Source: Notamacropus eugenii
Taxonomy: Eukaryota; Chordata; Mammalia; Diprotodontia; Macropodidae
Direction of reading: 5' to 3'
Length of the DNA: 64,000 nt
Assembly (NCBI RefSeq): GCF_028372415.1
Contig: NC_092875.1
Coordinates: forward strand, 338,216,918-338,280,917
Positions 56,260-64,000 of this stretch are shown piece after piece. Within the stretch, counting starts at the first letter, position 1, and every line of letters starts with the position of its first letter. Both the position numbers and the translations under genes were made by a program. A model generated the notes under the pieces. The model was not told the origin of the DNA. It was given only the letters and a program-made list of their open reading frames with translations, and made no database searches.

Positions 56260-56758
56260 TGAGACAGAGAGACAGAGAAGAAAGAAATAGAGAAAGAGAG
56301 CTGAAGGCATTTGTCTTTTTAAATTCAAATCCTACCCCAGTCATGGACGTATCAGAGATTCTCCAAGGTTTTATTGTCATCCCAAACTGCCAAGTCCTTC
56401 AGAATTGAGCAGGTTTCTCTAGAAGTGACACAGGCTTGGTACTCCATGGTACTCCCTTTAGTTGGAGTACAGGAAGCAAAAGGGTAGACAGCTATTTACA
56501 TCTGCTACAGTATCTGTTACAGCAAAAGAAAGTTTTCCTTTCAGAGGATAGCTCTTAACTTCTAAACCAAGTGAGCTAATTAAAAAAAGGAAATTTGTGA
56601 AATCTACTAATTCCAGGCACTACAGGTATTTCAGGTACTGTAGTACTGATGGACCCTAGATTTTCCCATATATTTCAGTACACCTGATCACTGGCACTTC
56701 TGCTCAAAGCAGAGCCCACCACAGCCTACTTTGATTACTTAATTATCTTAATTGATAC

Positions 56759-56845
56759 TCCTTAATCCCATCTAGATCTTTTCATTGTTGTACCTGACCC
56801 ACTCCAGGCTATTTACTGCTCCTTAATCCCATGTAGATCTTCTCA
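56759..56845. repeat. Partial 60-bp tandem duplication
   Basis: 'ctccttaatcccatctagat' at 56759 recurs as 'ctccttaatcccatgtagat' at 56819, with following bases also similar ('ctttt'/'cttct'). A T-run follows at 56850. Confidence 0.75.
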
Positions 56846-57259
56846 GTCTTTTTTTTTTTTTTTTTGGAAGTATCAGTCCCATCCTCATCAAACTCGCAGA
56901 TTTACTAAGAATGTTTGTTCCTATTAATTTCCTCAGATACACTTAGAATCTAGCCTGTTTCTATTGGCATCACAAATAAACCTCTCTACTTTGACTGAAA
57001 GAAAGCTCAAGTGGTTGAATTCTTTCAAGACAGACCTCCTATTCCCTTGTATTTCAGGGTACCCAGCACCCCAAACTGCAACAATACTACATGCTTTTCT
57101 GGACAGTAATGAAGGACACTTTGTAAGCTGTGAGATACTTTATAAATATGGATTATAATTATTATCATTGTTGCTATTCAGCATGACACTCCAGAGCTGT
57201 AATAAGCTTTTGTACAAGTCAGTTTCTTCCCCCCTCCCCCTAATCCCCAGTAGTGAGGT

Positions 57260-57540
57260 AGGAGGTATTACACAAGAAACAGATCCAGTCCAATGGTGTG
57301 AACCTTGGCAAGTGACCAACTCTCTATGGCTCAGTTTTCTTGTTGGTGGGATAATCATATTGATCAATATATTTAATCATAGATTAGAAGAACTAGATCA
57401 TAGACTTGGTTCTGCCACTTACTACTGATGTGGCCTTCAACAAAACACTTCCTCATTGGGGGCCTGCTTCCTCATCTATAAAAGGAGAGAGCTGTATGGG
57501 GTAATCCCTAAGGTCCCTCTCAGCTCTAGAGTTGTACGTA
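57260..57540 (+). repeat. Two adjacent MIR-class SINEs
   Basis: The first (57260-57365) has 'ccttggcaagtgaccaactc'. The second (57380-57540) has 'agacttggttctgccactta' and ends in the L2-like 'taaggtccctctcagctcta'. Confidence 0.65.
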
Positions 57541-57584
57541 GTCCTCTTTGGACTCTCCAGAGTCTCATAAATCTTTGCCTCATT

Positions 57585-58092
57585 ACTGGTTGGTTGATTG
57601 TTGTCCTTCATCTTCGAAGAGGACCAAAATGACATCATCATGATAAAGTGAAATTTCAGTGTGTTAGACTGCAGCTGATTAGACCCATACAAGCTCAGAC
57701 TGCTCTACCACAGGTTGGGCACAGACAGTTCGTGTGAATATTTGGGGTGGATATCTCAAATTTGCACATCCTACATTTACTTTCTGCTGTCTCAATTCCA
57801 CTCTGTTCAAAGAGCACAGCACCCTTTCTGATGCTCAGCATACCATGCTAAGCAGTCCTGTACCAGTGTCTCCTATGTCGAAAATCAAATCCAAAGTTCT
57901 TGAGAGAGACTTCGAGAGTGTCCTTGTATCACTTCTGCTGACCACCATGTGATCGCCTGCCCCATGTGAGTTCTCCACAAAATAGTCTTTGTGGCAAGCG
58001 TACATTTTGTATTTGAATAATGTGACCAGTTCATCGGAGTTGTGCTCTCTGAAGCACAGAAGCAGAACAGAGGTCTGTACACAACGTCTGTA
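57585..58092 (-). mobile_element. Non-LTR LINE, 3' end (minus-oriented segment)
   Basis: On the minus strand the coding trace contains 'THMGQAITWW'/'VSLSRTLDL'-type fragments, including GELxxGRRSxGGQxKxYKDTLxVSL-like residues spread over two frames. This is the C-terminal part of the LINE whose reverse transcriptase lies next door on the opposite strand. The 3' terminus reads 'ggtcctcttcgaagatgaag' then 'gacaacaat', the terminus shared with SINEs at 30497, 31720, 32943 and 36772. Confidence 0.7.
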
Positions 58093-58980
58093 GTTCTGAC
58101 CAAGGCCTTTGACACTGTTAGTCATGAGGGCTTATAGAAAATTATGTCCAAATTTGGTTGTATGTCAATTTCATGATGGCATGTTTGCCCCGATTCTGGA
58201 TAGTGGACGATGCTCTCATTCCTTCCCAGTCACCAATGGACTGAAACAGGGCTGTGTGCTTGCTCCCATGCTTTTTAGGATGATGTTTTCAGCCATGTTG
58301 TCAAATGCTTTCAATGAGGATGAACACGGCATCAAGGTCAACAACCATATTGAGGGTAAGTATTTCAATTTGAAAAGGCTACAAGCCAAGACCAAAGTCG
58401 AGGGAGTGTTGGTGCATGATTTTCTGTTTGCAGATGATTGTGCACTCAGTGCAGCCTCTGAAGCTGAGATGCAACAAAGAATGGATCAATTAATTCTCCT
58501 CTGCCTGTGCTAATTTTGGCCTAATAATTAACACCAAGAAAACACAGGTACTCCATCAGCCTCCACCACACCATCCATATGTGGAACCACTGGTTACAAC
58601 AAATGGAGAACTTTTGAATGCTGTGGATAAGTTCACTTACCTTGGTAGTGTACTTTTCAGTGACAATGAGATTGGTGCACTCATTGCCAAAGCTATCTCA
58701 GTGTTTGGGAGGCTCTGAAAAAAAGTTTTGGGAGAGAAGAGGTATTAGACTGACTACCAAACTGAAGGTCGACAGAGCCGTTGTGCTGACCTCATTGTTA
58801 TATGCTTGTGAAACATGGACAGTCTACCAGCGCCATGCCAGGAAACTGAATTGCTTCCATTCAAACTATCTTAGGAAGATTCAGAGGATCACTTGGCAGT
58901 ATAAGGTACCAGACTCTGAAGTCCTTGCAGGATCTGAACTGTCTCATCACAAGATAATTAGGAAAGAAGCACACTTCTGA
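58093..58980 (+). mobile_element. Non-LTR LINE reverse-transcriptase segment (inverted 5' part)
   Basis: Reverse-transcriptase motifs in order: 'LTKAFDTVSHEGL' (first catalytic Asp), 'VTNGLKQGCVLAPMLF', 'FLFADDCALSA' (catalytic Asp pair, FADD), then 'KFTYLGSVLF', 'TTKLKVDRAVVLTSLLYACE' and 'TWTVYQRHARKLN'. Frames 58109-58513 and 58618-58980 carry most of it; stops and shifts occur between. I recognise this protein type from many animal genomes but cannot place it securely in the RTE, L2 or CR1 clade. Confidence 0.8.
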
Positions 58981-58984
58981 TTCT

Positions 58985-59365
58985 AACCACTAGAGGCCAG
59001 TACAACGAGTTCTGATACTAATGAGTTAACTGTTCCTCTCCACCCCCTACAGGGATTTAAATGAGTAAAGAGAGTTGCTCAAACCATCTTTCTCCATTTT
59101 CCCAGGCCTCTGGACACAACCTTGATTAAGTGGGATAAGCAGCAGCAAATGTCTGTATCAGAACGTTGAGGAGAAATCTATGAGCTATATACTGTCTTAG
59201 GGGGATGAAAAGAGAAATGACTCCTGATTTTCAGTAAATTGCTACTATCTTTTGTAAGTTTCTGAGAACACTTGTTTGAAAAATAAGGAAAGTTCTGTGG
59301 ATTGAAAATGAAGATTTTAATAAAAGAGTTAAATTAAGCAAGAATTTGGAAAGAGCCAATAGCTA
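58985..59365. other. Short interval without recognised elements
   Basis: Nothing supportable between the LINE and the next MIR. Confidence 0.4.
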
Positions 59366-59369
59366 ATTC

Positions 59370-59515
59370 ATGGATTAGTAGTGGAGTCTAGTCCTCAATG
59401 TGTCAAGCCTTAGCTAGCAGAGTGACCTTAAAAAAAAATCACAATTTCTCTGTGCCTTGATTTCCTCACATGGAAAAGGGTTGGGGAGAGGAGGGATAAG
59501 GATTACTCTGTCTAC
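59370..59515 (+). repeat. MIR SINE
   Basis: 'gtcctcaatgtgtcaagcct', 'ttctctgtgccttgatttcc', 'tcacatggaaaagggtt'. Confidence 0.65.
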
Positions 59516-59594
59516 CTCCAAGACATAACCTCTAGGCAGAACAAATGGAATCACCTCATTTTCCTTGGAATTTATTTTTAACCTAGTTACATGT

Positions 59595-59728
59595 ACATGT
59601 GGTTTCCCCTGATAGAATGGAAGCTCCTTCAGGAATGGAATTGTTTCATTTTTCTCAGTGTATCCTCAGTCATTAGCAAAGTGCCTGGTATATAGTATGT
59701 GCTTAATAACGCTTGTTAATTGGTTGGA
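59595..59728 (+). mobile_element. L2 LINE 3' end
   Basis: 'aatggaagctccttcaggaa', 'gcaaagtgcctggtatatag', 'tatgtgcttaataacgcttg'. Confidence 0.7.
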
Positions 59729-59729
59729 A

Positions 59730-59832
59730 AGGAACTTAGTGAGTTGCCTAAGATCACTCAGAAAGTGAAAGAAATGGGACTATAAACCTTGTCTCTTGAC
59801 TCTAAATCTGCTGTGCATGCAACCACACCACT
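59730..59832 (-). repeat. MIR SINE fragment
   Basis: 'gagttgcctaagatcactca' and 'ctgctgtgcatgcaaccaca'. Confidence 0.5.
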
Positions 59833-60494
59833 ACGTTAGTCAGAAAAAGCTAGATTCTCAGAGGCATTTGCTAGCAATGTGGAGCCTTAACAATCTGTTA
59901 TGCCAATTAAATGACAGTGGGCAAGTTACAGTGGCATTTTGTATGCCTGTGGAAGAATATATTCTGAGCAGTTTCACAAAAAGGGTTAAAAAGAAATCCT
60001 TGGCTTTTGCCCCCACACCATATGGAACAATAAAAGGTGAAATCATCACTTATAATACATAAGAGAAATTCTTGCATGACCCTCAGGTTTTCCTTCCTTC
60101 ATTCCTACTCTAACTTCCTCGCTCCCGAGGCAGTGGTATCCTTTAAGGGATCAACTTCAGTAACTGTCAGTTGTCAACCTTCCACTGAACATCTTGACCA
60201 TTTTTTTCCCATCTCTGTGGGCTTCTCCTGACTAGCTTCCTTCTGAATTGCTTGTCCCCATTATAAACACGGTGTCTTCTTTTACCTGAGGGACTTTTCT
60301 TCTTGAGGAAAGAATAAAAAAAAATTGCTCAATCTTTCTGCTTCCTTTCTGTACTTTTCATTCTTTATCAAAGCACCTTGAGTAACATAAAAGACAAGAT
60401 TAGAGAATAAAACTCTTTACCTGTGGTGCCAATATATCATTATTCCATCCTTGGCTTTTAGTCTCACTTAGGGGCATAAAATGTTCGAGTTAGC

Positions 60495-60635
60495 AGGGAC
60501 CTTAGAAATTATCTAGGCCAATTCCCTCATTTTTCAAATGAAGTTACAGTGATCAGAGAGAGTGACTGACTTTCCTAATGCCACAAAGTTAGCAGTTGTC
60601 AGCAGCAAACCCAGCACTCTGGTCGCTTTGTCCAG
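60495..60635 (-). repeat. MIR SINE
   Basis: 'ccctcatttttcaaatgaag', 'actttcctaatgccacaaag', 'agcaaacccagcactctggt'. Between 59.83 and 60.49 kb nothing is recognised. Confidence 0.6.
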
Positions 60636-60854
60636 ATTTTTCCCAATAGGCTGTGCTATCCCATAGTTAGTAAAGTTCATTTTGCCTATGTTACATTGTA
60701 GAGGAAGGTAGTCAGACTTTGGGCTAATCGTCACCACGTTTTTCTTCTGCTTCTAGTAGCTGGATATCCTATTCCCCAAGAGAAAAATATATTTGCTTAG
60801 ACATCAAATGCCTCATAGAAGAACCCAGAAATCTCGTAGGAAGACACTTCCGTG

Positions 60855-61058
60855 GAGCACAAAGAGTACTGCACTCAGAGACAAGACAGCTGAGCTCAAA
60901 TCATAGTTCTTATATTTACTTAGCTGTATGATCATAGTTAATCTCTTCTCATCTCTAAGCCTCAATCATCACACCTGCAAAAATGGGAGGATAAGACTCA
61001 CATTTTCTACTTCATAGGACTGATATAAAAGCTCTCTATATAAATGTGAATAGGATAC
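60855..61058 (+). repeat. MIR SINE
   Basis: 'caaagagtactgcactcaga', 'gctgagctcaaatcatagtt', 'ctctaagcctcaatcatcac', 'cttcataggactgatataaa'. Confidence 0.7.
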
Positions 61059-61149
61059 GGTGGCAAGCCTAGCTAAAAATGAAACAATCGATACCCATCA
61101 TAATAAGGTGTTGAGAGCAAGTTATAATTCCACACACACTCTATATTAG

Positions 61150-61598
61150 TGATGTTAAATAGAAACAGGGGCCACTAAGCTGTACATAATGATCCCTGTG
61201 GGCTGTGTATTGATTTAGAAAACCACATATTAACATTATTTATGTTCTGTTTTATTTTGGGGGCAGCTAGGTGGTGCAGTGAATAGAACACTAGGCATGG
61301 AGCCAGGAAGAACTAAGTTCAAATCCAGCCTCAGACACTAGTAGAGTGATACTGGGCAAGTCATTTAACTCTGTTTGTATCAGTTTCTTCATCTGTAAAA
61401 TGAGCTGGAGAAAGAAATGACCAAGAAAACCCCAAATGGGGTTACAGAGATGTACACAACTGAATAACACCAAAATTCTATTTATTTTTATTCATTTCAT
61501 ATCTCCCAAATAGATTTTAATCTGATTTTCACTGCATTCAGGAGTGTTACTAGTCACAATGAGGCTGGTGGGTCATGTGTCTGACATCTCTGCTGTGG
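61150..61598 (+). repeat. hAT-like MITE split by a MAR1-like SINE
   Basis: The left end 'tagtgatgttaaatagaaac' and right end 'tgtctgacatctctg' are imperfect inverted termini. Internal blocks 'gtacataatgatccctgtgg' and 'gatttagaaaaccacatatt' match the relatives at 6395 and 34020. The SINE at 61259-61472 sits between the halves. Confidence 0.6.
61259..61472 (+). repeat. MAR1-like SINE inside the MITE
   Basis: 'gggggcagctaggtggtgca', 'atactgggcaagtcatttaa', 'gtaaaatgagctggagaaag', 'aaccccaaatggggttacag', 'acaactgaataacacc'. 'ttctgttttatttt' before and 'ttctatttattttt' after may be the diverged target duplication. Confidence 0.85.
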
Positions 61599-61701
61599 TG
61601 CACCACGTATATTCAATAAATATAGATTAATATTTCTATCTGGATTGTTTACCAACGTGGGTCAAACTTTCAATTACAAATGTTCCTTTGACCAAAAAGT
61701 G

Positions 61702-61923
61702 AGGCAGTACGGCACAGTGGAAAGAGTACTGACTCTGGACTCAAAAAAAACTTAGCTTAAATCCCACCTCAGATGTTTGTTTAGTATCTGTATGATCTCA
61801 AGCAAGTCAATTTGCTTCTCTGGGTCTCAGTTTCCTCATTTGTAAAATGAAGGGTTTGGATCAGGACATGAGCTTTTAGGCCCTTTTCTAGCTCTTTATC
61901 TATGATCAATAATTCTGTGATCC
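61702..61923 (+). repeat. L2-tailed tRNA-type SINE, near complete
   Basis: Head 'gaggcagtacggcacagtgg', body 'atgatctcaagcaagtcaat', 'catttgtaaaatgaagggtt', tail 'ggcccttttctagctcttta' and 'ataattctgtgatccc'. Confidence 0.8.
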
Positions 61924-61956
61924 CTTGAAAGAGTAGGGGGTGCATATGTTCATTCT

Positions 61957-62200
61957 GGTGCATCTAGGTGGCACCATAGTGCACAAAGTGTGGGTCCTGG
62001 AGGCAGAAAGATTCATCTTCATGAATTCATATCCAGCCTCAGACATGTACTAGATGAGTGACCTGGGTAAGTCACTTAATCCTGCTTGCCTCAGTTTCTT
62101 CATTTCTGAAATGAGCTGTAGAAGGAAATGGCAAACCATTCCAGCATCTTTGTCAAGAAAACTCAAAATACCGTTATGAAGAATCAGACACCACTAAATA
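61957..62200 (+). repeat. MAR1-like SINE
   Basis: 'ggtgcatctaggtggcacca', 'agtgacctgggtaagtcact', 'gaaggaaatggcaaaccatt', 'ccagcatctttgtcaagaaa'. 'cattct' occurs on both sides (61951-61956 and 62202-62207), compatible with a short target duplication. Confidence 0.85.
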
Positions 62201-62439
62201 GCATTCTATTCTATTAGAATCCTGCTTCTGAGTGCTGAGAACTGGCCAAGTTTCTTGTAAGACCACTATGGAGTTTGTGGAGGACAGAGTGAAGTAAAAT
62301 AGGACTAAGCTTTCCTAAAGCAATATAGGAAAGGCAGAGCCCAGAGAGGGAAGAATTATATCTAAGTTCCATTTTGTATTTCTATATCTCTAGCCTGTTA
62401 TGATGTTACACCAGTATATACTGTTTTGAAAATTATGGT

Positions 62440-62868
62440 TCCAATCAGTCAGTCAATAACATTTATTAAGCACCTGTTATGTGTCAGACACTGGGGAAAC
62501 AGAAAGGCAGATGACAATCACTGCTCTCATGGAATTCACAGACTAATGAAAGAGTCAATATGCAAATAAATATAGACAAAAAAGATATAGACAGGGTAAA
62601 TTGGAAATAATTGACAAAACAGTGGCACTAAAATTAAGGGAGATTGGGAAAAAGCTTCTTGTATAAGGTAGGATTTTATCTGGCATTTGAAAGAAACTAG
62701 AGAAGTCAGAAGATGGAGATGAGAGAGAACATTTCAAGCATGGGAGACAGTCAGTGATAATTCCCAGACTTAGGAGCTGGAATGTCTTGTTCAAAAAAAT
62801 GTCAAGGAGGTCAGTGGTTCACAGAGTGCATGGGGAAGTGATGCAGTGTTAAGGAGACTGGAAAGGTA
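62440..62868 (+). repeat. Unassigned old dispersed repeat, best copy here
   Basis: Ordered blocks: 'aacatttattaagcacctgt', 'aatcactgctctcatggaat', 'ggtaggattttatctggcat', 'gaagatggagatgagagaga', 'gctggaatgtcttgttcaaa', 'gtgttaaggagactggaaag'. The family is common in mammals; I cannot name it. Confidence 0.55.
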
Positions 62869-62879
62869 TAGGAAACTAC

Positions 62880-63083
62880 AACATGGTTTGCCCATAAACG
62901 ATCTTTTCTCCTGACTAATGAAATGAATAGGAATAAATCAAATGCATTAAATCTACCATTCACAGGATATTTGCCCATAGCTTCCCTCAGATTCAGACAG
63001 ACCTTAGCCAGTTTATAAGCATGGTCCAAGTCCATAGTTTCTTGTACCTGAGTTAGACCTTTAAACTCATCTGCTGTTCCCAT
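62880..63083 (-). other. Unrecognised protein-like open frame
   Basis: The minus-strand frame beginning at 63083 reads 'MGTADEFKGLTQVQETMDLD', then 'HAYKLAKVCLNLREAMGKYP' and 'VNGRFNAFDL', with even residue use unlike the microsatellite frames. No family is recognised. It abuts the unassigned repeat at 62868 and could be part of a repeat or a chance frame. Confidence 0.2.
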
Positions 63084-63667
63084 TGGAAGATAGCTAACTA
63101 GAATCCCTAGGTGTCCTCAGAGTTAGTGAGCATCCCTAGTGCTGTGTTTAGCATGGATTCTCCAGTCAAATTTAAACTCATGGTCTTCTGTAGCATCAAT
63201 GTCCAGCTAGTTATGGTTTTCAGAATCTGGGTAACTCAATTGGTTTCACTCTCTCTGCCTTAAGGGTAGCCACCAGCAAAAATTTGGTTGCTGATTCCCC
63301 TCCTAGTCAATCCCATCTCCTGACTGCCCTGCTCTAAGCATGCCTCCAGTCTTTCATCCTTCCTCATTCACTTCATGAACCTGCTACCACCCAGAGGCAT
63401 AGCCTTACTATCACAGTCTCATTACAAAAAGAAACAATATAACTGTAGATTCAGAAGCAGGTTCTCTATGTGCTCATGACATTGTGTATTCTCTCTGCCT
63501 TTCTTTGCTTTTAAGTATATGCACTAGCCCCCAACTAGAGCATTTCCACCCCACTCCCTTGGCTCTTTTCACATTAGCCAAAACTTGAGGAGCTCACTTA
63601 CCTTCAGAAATTTTATGGGTGTCTGCTGAGGGATAGATATGATCCCTACCATGGAAGCTCAGCATGT

Positions 63668-63842
63668 TGTGTGGAAAGTGGAAAGGTCACTAGATCAGGA
63701 TTCAAATCCAACCTTGGACTCCAGGTACGTGACCTCAAGTGAGCCACTTAACCTCTCTGTGCCTCAGTTTCTTCCTCTACAAAATGAGGGATTTATATTA
63801 ACTGACCTCTAATATCACTTCTACCTCTAAATATAAGTCCCG
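63668..63842 (+). repeat. L2-tailed tRNA-type SINE
   Basis: 'gacctcaagtgagccactta', 'ctctgtgcctcagtttcttc', 'ctacaaaatgagggatttat', tail 'gacctctaatatcacttcta'. Nothing is recognised between 63.09 and 63.66 kb. Confidence 0.75.
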
Positions 63843-63859
63843 TGACCTTTGGGGAAAGG

Positions 63860-64000
63860 CAATTATGCTATAGTGAAAAGAGGAGGTGGAGAATCAGTAG
63901 GCCCTGGTTCTATTTCCAACTCTTCAACTTAATTAGCCATACGCAGTCTTGTACACTTAATATTTAGGAGCCTCAGTTTCCTTCTTTCTCAAAAGAGAGT
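63860..64000 (+). repeat. MIR SINE, cut by the window edge
   Basis: 'gcaattatgctatagtgaaa' (head), 'ggccctggttctatttccaa', 'gcctcagtttccttctttct'. The tail lies outside the window. Confidence 0.65.

Noticed and set aside
55973-56408. Histidine/threonine- and cysteine/valine-rich frames
   Set aside because: Products of the GT microsatellite. The same applies to 4234-4500, 27030-27414, 35506-35887 and 54710-54931.
1-64000. CRISPR arrays, bacterial operons, phage or plasmid modules
   Set aside because: No regularly spaced direct repeats, no dense coding and no prokaryotic ribosome-binding pattern. The repeat content is mammalian.

Overview
The window reads as marsupial nuclear DNA from a gene-poor, repeat-rich region. 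The evidence is the repeat fauna: marsupial-type L1-derived elements, CORE-SINEs with an RTE/BovB-like tail (MAR1-like), SINEs ending in a 'gaagaggaccatg' terminus (WALLSI/MAR4-like), a WSINE1-like copy, many MIR/THER1-type SINEs, and old L2 and CR1/L3 LINEs. Family names are from memory of marsupial repeats, and the species cannot be fixed from sequence alone. I find no intact host protein-coding gene, tRNA, rRNA or CRISPR array. Almost all open frames are chance frames in repeats or microsatellites.

The most organised objects are three full-length, minus-strand L1-derived elements at 6707-9350, 26409-29165 and 46659-49514. Each has a GC-richer 5' leader that starts at or near a YY1-like motif, a damaged L1 ORF1 (coiled coil, RRM, C-terminal domain), a GT microsatellite and an L1-type 3' UTR. 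None has ORF2. Each is bounded by a 14-15 bp target-site duplication, so each arrived as one ~2.7 kb unit, which is the architecture of a half-LINE (HAL1-type) family. The first one sits inside a near-complete 7SL RNA retrocopy.

Layout: 1-6.6 kb, old CR1/L3 LINE, MIRs and a CA repeat. 6.6-9.66 kb, 7SL retrocopy split by half-LINE A. 9.7-13.8 kb, mostly featureless with a few MIRs. 13.8-17.4 kb, L2, an unassigned mammal-type repeat, an L1 scrap and a MAR1-like SINE. 18.9-20.3 kb, a weak LTR-like candidate. 23.8-24.55 kb, an intronless kallikrein-related peptidase 14 (KLK14)-like retropseudogene. 26.4-29.2 kb, half-LINE B. 29.2-38.9 kb, a dense SINE field with inverted repeats, microsatellites and a local duplication. 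39-46.6 kb, L1 scrap, MIRs, MAR1-like SINEs, hAT-like MITE and L2. 46.7-49.5 kb, half-LINE C. 50-57.5 kb, MIRs, L2 and long microsatellites. 57.6-58.98 kb, a non-LTR retrotransposon with a 5' inversion (twin-priming structure). 59-64 kb, MIRs, MAR1-like SINEs and a MITE split by a SINE.

The parts relate mainly through retrotransposition. A probable SINE-LINE partnership (shared 3' terminus) is visible within the window, and L1-type machinery presumably moved the ORF2-less elements, the 7SL copy and the KLK14 copy. Boundaries of MIR, L2 and unassigned repeats are approximate (tens of bases); those set by target-site duplications are exact.
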